Origin: an uncultured Rhodocyclaceae bacterium
GTDB lineage: Bacteria; Pseudomonadota; Gammaproteobacteria; Burkholderiales; Rhodocyclaceae
Direction of reading: 5' to 3'
Length of the DNA: 64,000 nucleotides
NCBI GenBank assembly: GCA_907163075.1
Contig: CAJQTY010000001.1
Span: 3,348,001-3,412,000 of the forward strand
Positions 59,183-64,000 of the stretch are shown one piece after another. How positions within the stretch are numbered: position 1 is the first letter of the stretch; every line of letters begins with the position of its first letter. The notes beneath the pieces are model-generated. The model was not told the origin of the DNA, searched no databases, and saw only the letters and a program-made list of their open reading frames with translations. A program made the translations under genes and the position numbers.

Positions 59183-59746
59183 ATGAGCCAGCGGTACCAA
59201 CCCGATCCAGACGATCTCGCCGCCTTTCATGCAGCGGTCGACGGCGCCACGCCGCTGCGCAAGCCGGATCGCATCACCCTGGAGCCGCCCAAACCCAGCC
59301 CGCGCCCGCGCCAGAGCGAACTGGACGAGGCGGCGGCGATCGCCGAATCGCTGCATGGCACATTTGAAATCGACGACCTGCTGGCCATCGGCGACGTTGA
59401 CTCCTTCCTGCGCCCCGGACTGCCGCGCAGCGTGTTGCGCGACCTGCGGCGGGGGCGCTGGTCGATCCAGAACCATACGGACCTGCACGGCCACAATCGC
59501 CACGAAGCGCATGAAGAAGTTGCGCGTTTTCTGGCTGAATCGCAGAGTGCCGGCAAACGCTGCATCCGCATCGTGCACGGGCGCGGACACGGCTCGCCGG
59601 GCCGCGAGGGCGTCCTGCGCCATCTCGTCAAGAGCTGGCTGGCGCGGCGCAAGGACGTCCTCGCCTTCTGCCACGCGCCGCCTTTCGACGGTGGCGACGG
59701 CGCACTGTGGGTCTTGCTCAAGGCCGGCCTGCACGCCAGGAAGTGA
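59183..59746 (+). CDS. Smr-domain protein
   Basis: A 187-residue protein ending in an Smr domain, the small MutS-related fold with nuclease activity in some proteins. The hallmark segments LDLHGH (here TDLHGHNRHEAHEEV) and the GRGHGS loop (IVHGRGHGSPGREGVLR) are clear at residues about 105-150. The N-terminal half is charged and probably flexible. An ATG at 59126 also exists, directly after trxB, but it precedes a strong hairpin, so I start at 59183. Function is unassigned; DNA or RNA cleavage is possible. Confidence 0.82.
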   Translation: MSQRYQPDPDDLAAFHAAVDGATPLRKPDRITLEPPKPSPRPRQSELDEAAAIAESLHGTFEIDDLLAIGDVDSFLRPGLPRSVLRDLRRGRWSIQNHTDLHGHNRHEAHEEVARFLAESQSAGKRCIRIVHGRGHGSPGREGVLRHLVKSWLARRKDVLAFCHAPPFDGGDGALWVLLKAGLHARK

Positions 59747-59872
59747 AAAAGCGGCCGCCCGCCGCGGGACCCGTCGGCGCTCGAACACCGCATCCGGAGT
59801 ATCGAACGCGATGGAACGATGGCTTCTTCGGTATACTTCGCCCTTGAATTTTTGCCGGCGAAAGAATCCTTG

Positions 59873-61483
59873 ATGAGCACCAGCCCCTTTCCTCCCGAAA
59901 TCCTGCGCGATGTCGCCAGGCGGCGCACTTTCGCGATCATCTCGCACCCGGACGCGGGCAAGACGACACTGACCGAAAAACTGCTGCTCTTCGGCGGCGC
60001 CATCCAGCTGGCGGGGACCGTCAAGAGCCGCAAGAGCGCCCGCCACGCGACATCCGACTGGATGGAAGTGGAGAAGCAGCGCGGCATTTCGGTAACCAGC
60101 TCGGTGATGCAGTTCGAGTACCAGGAGCACACCGTCAACCTGCTCGACACACCGGGCCACGAAGATTTCTCGGAAGATACCTACCGCGTGCTGACCGCCG
60201 TCGATGCGGCGGTAATGGTGATCGACGCCGCCAAGGGCGTCGAGGCGCAGACGATCAAGCTGATCAACGTCTGCCGCATGCGCAACACGCCGATCATCAC
60301 CTTCGTCAACAAGCTCGACCGCGAAGTGCGCGAGCCCTTCGAACTGCTCGAAGAAATCGAATCGGTGCTCAATATCGAATGCGCGCCGATCACCTGGCCG
60401 ATCGGCATGGGCAAGACCTTTCGCGGCGTCTATCACCTGCCCGGCGACAGCCTGCTGCGCTTTGCGCCGGGCGAGGAACGACGCGTCGAGGCGGAAAAGC
60501 TCGACGGCATCAACAACCCGGTGCTCGATGAGCAGTTTCCGCTGGAAGTCGGCAAGCTGCGTGAAGACGTTGACCTGATCAAGAGCGCGAGCAGCCCCTT
60601 CGACCTGGTCGATTTTCTCGCCGGCCTGCAGTCGCCGGTGTTTTTCGGTTCCGGGATCAACAACTTCGGCGTGCAGGAAATCCTGCAGGCGCTGATCGAC
60701 TGGGCGCCGCCACCGCAAGAGCGCGACGCCGGAATCCGCACCGTGCAGCCGGCCGAGCCGGCGTTCACCGGCTTCGTGTTCAAGATCCAGGCCAACATGG
60801 ACCCCAAGCACCGCGACCGTATCGCCTTCTTCCGCGTCTGTTCCGGCCGCTACAGTGCAGGCATGAAGGTCAGGCACGTACGCATGAACCGCGAGATGAA
60901 GCTGGCCAACGCGCTGACCTTCATGGCCAACGAGCGCGTGCTGATGGAGGACGCCGTCGCCGGCGACATCATCGGCATCCACAACCACGGCCAGTTGCAC
61001 ATCGGCGACACGCTGACCGAAGGCGAAACGCTGGCCTTCAAGGGCATTCCCTACTTCTCGCCCGAACTCTTCCGCGTCGCGCGCCTGCGCGATCCGCTGA
61101 AGAGCAAGCAACTGCAGAAAGGCCTGCAGGAACTCGGCGAGGAAGGCGCGATCCAGGTCTTCGAGAACCTGGCCAGCGGGGCCATGCTGCTCGGCGCGGT
61201 CGGCACACTGCAGTTCGAGGTCGTCGCCCAGCGCCTGCAGACCGAATACAAGGTCGACGCCATCTTCGAATCGGCCGACATCCACACCGCCCGCTGGCTG
61301 ACCTTCCCCGACGACCTGACACGCCGCAACTTCGAGCGCGAACAGCAGCACCGCATGGCGAAGGACGTCGACGGCAACCTGGTCTATCTCGCCAGCACCC
61401 GCTACAACCTCGACGTGACCAGCGAGAAGTGGAGCAAGGTCGGCTTCCACGCCTCACGCGAGCATGGACAGCTGTTGGGCTGA
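59873..61483 (+). CDS. prfC: peptide chain release factor 3
   Basis: A 536-residue translational GTPase that frees RF1 and RF2 from the ribosome after release. GTP motifs read [29 protein letters not shown] and NKLD. The RF3-specific [19 protein letters not shown] segment distinguishes it from elongation factor G. ATG 59873 is chosen since the longer frame from 59819 lacks conserved sequence. It is monocistronic by spacing. Confidence 0.96.
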   Translation: MSTSPFPPEILRDVARRRTFAIISHPDAGKTTLTEKLLLFGGAIQLAGTVKSRKSARHATSDWMEVEKQRGISVTSSVMQFEYQEHTVNLLDTPGHEDFSEDTYRVLTAVDAAVMVIDAAKGVEAQTIKLINVCRMRNTPIITFVNKLDREVREPFELLEEIESVLNIECAPITWPIGMGKTFRGVYHLPGDSLLRFAPGEERRVEAEKLDGINNPVLDEQFPLEVGKLREDVDLIKSASSPFDLVDFLAGLQSPVFFGSGINNFGVQEILQALIDWAPPPQERDAGIRTVQPAEPAFTGFVFKIQANMDPKHRDRIAFFRVCSGRYSAGMKVRHVRMNREMKLANALTFMANERVLMEDAVAGDIIGIHNHGQLHIGDTLTEGETLAFKGIPYFSPELFRVARLRDPLKSKQLQKGLQELGEEGAIQVFENLASGAMLLGAVGTLQFEVVAQRLQTEYKVDAIFESADIHTARWLTFPDDLTRRNFEREQQHRMAKDVDGNLVYLASTRYNLDVTSEKWSKVGFHASREHGQLLG

Positions 61484-61543
61484 GGCGGCCAGGCACGTAC
61501 CCTCTTCCCGAAAACCTCATCAAGGCGCTGCGCACCGGACTTT

Positions 61544-62344
61544 ATGACCAACATCTATTTTTTCGATATCGACAACACGCTGCTCGACCACCGATCCAAC
61601 GAGATCCCGGAGTCGGCCATAGCCTCCATCGAGACGCTCAAGCACGCGGGCCACACGGTGGTCATCGCCACCGGCCGCAGCTACGGCCACGCCAAGCCGT
61701 ACATCGACCAGATCGGGCCGAGTTATGCGATTACGCTAAACGGCGCCCAGATCCTGAAAGAGGATCAGGAAGTATTGGCCATCCCCCTGGCCCGGCAAGC
61801 GCTGATCGACCTGTTCAACTGGATGTACGCGCAAGGCTACCATTATGGCCTCAATGACGGCCTCAACGCCCACATCAGCGGGTCTGCGCCGGAGGTTCTA
61901 AGCGTGCTGCACTCCGTGGCAATGGCCGTTAAATCGGATGTCGGCGGCCTGCTGGAGCAGGATGTCTACCAGGGCTGGCTGTTTTTTGACGAAGCGCTGG
62001 ACGCCACTCTGATGCCGGAAATCCTCGCGCGCTACCCGGATTTCGATCTCGTGCGCTGGCACCCGTCGGCGGTGGATGTTCTGCCCAAGGCCATCAACAA
62101 ATGGACAGGCTGCCAGTGGGTGATGCAGCAGACCGGCTTCACGGCTGATCAGGCGATTGCCTTCGGCGACGGCCTGAATGACATGGAGATGCTGCAGGGT
62201 GTCGGCCTGGGAATCGCGATGGATAACGGCCACCCCGAGTTGAAGGCGATCGCCAATCGCATCGCCCCGGCGCTGCATCTGGATGGCGTGGCGACGATGC
62301 TCAATGAACTGGCACAGATAAAAAGGCGTAAACACGTGCTTTGA
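61544..62344 (+). CDS. Cof-type HAD-IIB hydrolase
   Basis: A 266-residue haloacid-dehalogenase-type phosphatase. The nucleophile motif is FDIDNTLLD, motif II the TGRSYGH region, and motif IV GDGLNDMEML. A large C2-type cap between residues about 80 and 190 matches the Cof subfamily, which usually acts on sugar phosphates or nucleotides. The substrate here is unknown. It stands 60 bases after prfC. Confidence 0.9.
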   Translation: MTNIYFFDIDNTLLDHRSNEIPESAIASIETLKHAGHTVVIATGRSYGHAKPYIDQIGPSYAITLNGAQILKEDQEVLAIPLARQALIDLFNWMYAQGYHYGLNDGLNAHISGSAPEVLSVLHSVAMAVKSDVGGLLEQDVYQGWLFFDEALDATLMPEILARYPDFDLVRWHPSAVDVLPKAINKWTGCQWVMQQTGFTADQAIAFGDGLNDMEMLQGVGLGIAMDNGHPELKAIANRIAPALHLDGVATMLNELAQIKRRKHVL

Positions 62345-62444
62345 TTCAGCGCTTTTACCCGAACGGAAAGGTCGGTGATTCGGGCAAACGCGTTGCATCG
62401 ACCGTGATGGCTAACCGGAACTCACTGATGCGGAAGGAGTCCCT

Positions 62445-62654
62445 GTGCAACTTATCGGAATGCTCGATTCGCCTTACGTCCGCCGCGTGGCGGTGACCTG
62501 GCAATTCACGCCGCAGATGCTGCCCGAGGTCGCCGCCGCCCGCTACCCGGCGCTGCGCGCGTTCTCCGCCCAGGCCGAGGCGCTGCCGGAATTCATCGCC
62601 GTGCCACATGACGCAGGGACCTACCGCGACAGCGGCCTGGCGGCGTCGCCATGA
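62445..62654 (+). pseudogene. glutathione S-transferase with large internal deletion
   Basis: The first 18 residues (MQLIGMLDSPYVRRVAVT) match the start of a GST thioredoxin fold, and from residue 19 the frame jumps to the end of a GST (WQFTPQMLPEVAAARYPAL then FSAQAEALPEF). About 130 residues of a normal GST are missing, yet the joint at about 62499 is in frame. The product of 69 residues would not fold as a GST. The end overlaps the DJ-1 gene by four bases (ATGA). Confidence 0.75.
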
Positions 62655-63256
62655 GTTGCACGGTCGGCATCTTCGTCTTCGACGACGTCGAGGTGCTCGA
62701 TTTCGCCGGGCCCTACGAAGTGTTCACCACGGCTTCCCGTGTCTTCAAGCGCAGTGCGCCCTCGTCGCCGGAGCCGTTCACCGTGATCACCGTCGGCAAA
62801 GCGTCGACCCCGGTTCGCGCCCGGGCCGGCCTACGCGTCTATCCGGATTACGGCTTTGCCAGCCACCCGGAAATCGACCTGCTGCTGATTCCCGGCGGGG
62901 TCGTCACGGCCGAACTCGAAACGCCGGACGTCATTAAATGGATCACCAGAAACGCCAAACGCGCGGCGCTCACCGCATCGATATGTACCGGCGCCTTCCT
63001 GCTGGCGAAAGCCGGCCTGCTCGACGGGAAATCGGCAACAACGCACTGGGAAGACATCGGCGACCTGCGCACGATGTTTCCATCGCTTCGGGTTCAGGAA
63101 CGGCGCCGCTGGGTCGACGAAGGATCGGTCGTTACCTCGGCCGGAATATCCGCCGGCATCGACATGAGCCTGCACCTGGTCGAGCGCCTTGCCTCGCGAA
63201 AACTTGCCGAACGGACCGCACGCCAGATGGAATTCGACTGGACTCAAGACACCTGA
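62651..63256 (+). CDS. DJ-1/PfpI-family protein
   Basis: A 201-residue protein of the DJ-1/PfpI superfamily. The nucleophile elbow is in SICTGAFLLAKAGLLDG, whose Cys is the conserved reactive residue, followed by SATTHWEDI. Relatives include isonitrile hydratases and the ligand domains of AraC-type regulators; this one has no DNA-binding part. Activity is not known. Its start overlaps the GST remnant by four bases and the DUF2164 gene follows in 22 bases. Confidence 0.87.
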   Translation: MSCTVGIFVFDDVEVLDFAGPYEVFTTASRVFKRSAPSSPEPFTVITVGKASTPVRARAGLRVYPDYGFASHPEIDLLLIPGGVVTAELETPDVIKWITRNAKRAALTASICTGAFLLAKAGLLDGKSATTHWEDIGDLRTMFPSLRVQERRRWVDEGSVVTSAGISAGIDMSLHLVERLASRKLAERTARQMEFDWTQDT

Positions 63257-63278
63257 ACATCAGCGCGCTGGGAATCAA

Positions 63279-63551
63279 ATGACGATAGAACTCTCCAACG
63301 AGATCCGGCAAGCCCTGGTCGCCTCGATTCAACGCTATTTCCAGGAAAACATGGACGAGCCGATCGGAAACATCGGCGCCGGCGCGCTACTCGGCTTCGT
63401 TCTGGACGAGATCGGCCCGGTCGTTTATAACAAGGCGGTCGCCGACGTTCAGCAACGGCTTCAGGCGCGCGTCATGGAAATCGACCTGGAGGTTTATGCG
63501 GATGAGTTTCAGTACTGGAACACGTCGGTTCGAAAAAAGAAACTGAAATAG
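63279..63551 (+). CDS. DUF2164 family protein
   Basis: A 90-residue soluble protein of the DUF2164 family, unknown function. The typical core reads SIQRYFQENMDEPIGNIGAG, then FVLDEIGPVVYNKAVADVQ, with a basic C-terminal tail RKKKLK. I start at ATG 63279, not the in-frame ATG at 63189 that lies within the DJ-1 gene. The gene follows the DJ-1 gene by 22 bases and may be co-transcribed. Confidence 0.85.
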   Translation: MTIELSNEIRQALVASIQRYFQENMDEPIGNIGAGALLGFVLDEIGPVVYNKAVADVQQRLQARVMEIDLEVYADEFQYWNTSVRKKKLK

Positions 63552-63731
63552 GTTCGGCGAGGACGAGGCGCAGTGGATCGGAGCAAGCCGCCAGCGGCTC
63601 GACGCTCTTTCGGGCCATGGCCGCATCACTCCGTCCTGCCGATCTGCATGGTCCTTGGCGGCGGGAATACCTGCCACTTGACATGGTAAAACTAGTACTT
63701 TGCGATACGCTTACTAAACGTGGCGTACCGG

Positions 63732-63737
63732 TATAAT
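63732..63737 (+). promoter_or_regulatory. -10 box upstream of the TerC gene
   Basis: TATAAT lies 50 bases before the TerC start in an AT-richer gap. No good -35 box is visible at 16-18 bases upstream. I looked for the manganese-sensing yybP-ykoY riboswitch that often precedes such genes and did not find its conserved loops. Confidence 0.45.
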
Positions 63738-63787
63738 CGCTCCTGTCGGTGGCCGTTTGGTCGCAGGTCTTTAATATAGGGATTCAA

Positions 63788-64000
63788 ATGGAATATCTCT
63801 CTCTGTTGAGCGATCCGGAGGTCTGGATTGCATTTCTTACGCTAACCGCGCTCGAGCTCGTCCTCGGTATTGACAACATCATCTTCATTTCAATTCTCGT
63901 TGATCGCTTGCCCGCGCAAAGCCGGGAAAAGGCGCGGATGACCGGCCTGTTCTTCGCCATGTTCATGCGCATCGCCCTGTTGCTTCTTCTGTCGTGGATT
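63788..64000 (+). CDS. TerC-family membrane protein (5' part only)
   Basis: The first 71 codons of an integral membrane protein run off the window end. The segments MEYLSLLSDPEVWIAFLT and LELVLGIDNIIFISILVDRLP, with the acidic ELVLGIDN motif inside the first helix, are typical of TerC/Alx proteins, which are linked to metal handling. The next part ARMTGLFFAMFMRIALLL is the second helix. The C-terminal portion lies outside the window. Confidence 0.88.
   Translation, partial: MEYLSLLSDPEVWIAFLTLTALELVLGIDNIIFISILVDRLPAQSREKARMTGLFFAMFMRIALLLLLSWI

Noticed and set aside
63560..63787. yybP-ykoY (manganese) riboswitch before the TerC gene
   Set aside because: The conserved loop sequences are not seen; only a -10 box is convincing.

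Overview
The window reads as a chromosomal segment of a GC-rich betaproteobacterium, most like the Rhodocyclales (Dechloromonas / Accumulibacter / Azoarcus type). Reasons: the ftsK-lolA-rarA-serS and gloB-yafS-rnhA-dnaQ orders, a dapC-dapD-pilU-dapE-prmB run, an APS-reductase-type cysteine cluster with a DUF934 gene, a PEP-CTERM protein behind a sigma-54-like promoter, and an anaerobe-style 2-oxoacid:ferredoxin oxidoreductase cluster. This assignment is inference from gene content; no rRNA or tRNA gene is visible.

Layout. 1-10.4 kb: Ser/Thr kinase-HDOD-GAF signalling protein, PEP-CTERM protein, a leftward DUF748-rmuC-DUF3293 run, a receiver-GGDEF diguanylate cyclase and the stump of another response regulator. 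10.4-20 kb: housekeeping genes (gloB, yafS-like, rnhA, dnaQ, rdgC, prfB with its programmed frameshift, lysS, yvcK, an EamA transporter). 20-25.5 kb: lysine/peptidoglycan precursor genes dapC, dapD, dapE interleaved with pilU and followed by prmB. 25.8-31 kb: a GST/ABC-permease pair whose upstream side has been hit by insertion sequences, now a junction of broken IS3 and IS21 elements. 31-39.3 kb: sulfur assimilation (cysB divergent from tauE-like, cysI, DUF934, cysH, cysD, cysN) and an ACT-domain protein. 39.3-41.3 kb: a gene graveyard with an attC-like hairpin, an IS3 orfA, and stumps of orfB, a Fic protein and an isochorismatase. 41.2-51.1 kb: pcm, a zinc alcohol dehydrogenase, then a five-gene redox cluster. 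51.2-64 kb: REP pair, transposase stump, serS-rarA-lolA-ftsK, a Crp-type regulator, trxB, an Smr protein, prfC, HAD hydrolase, a GST stump, DJ-1/PfpI protein, DUF2164 protein and the start of a TerC gene.

The cysteine genes form a complete route from sulfate to sulfide: CysDN activates sulfate to APS, the iron-sulfur CysH reduces APS to sulfite, CysI reduces sulfite to sulfide, and CysB sits divergently at the head with a perfect palindrome in the shared gap. The dap genes supply diaminopimelate.

The least understood part is 43.4-51.1 kb: an Nfn-like flavoprotein pair, a KorAB 2-oxoacid:ferredoxin oxidoreductase, and a 730-residue protein that ends in a one-cluster ferredoxin domain and whose middle looks like a catalytically dead pyruvate:ferredoxin-oxidoreductase thiamine domain. 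I propose a dedicated low-potential electron module linking 2-oxoacid oxidation to NAD(P)H; the large protein is the best candidate for something undescribed.
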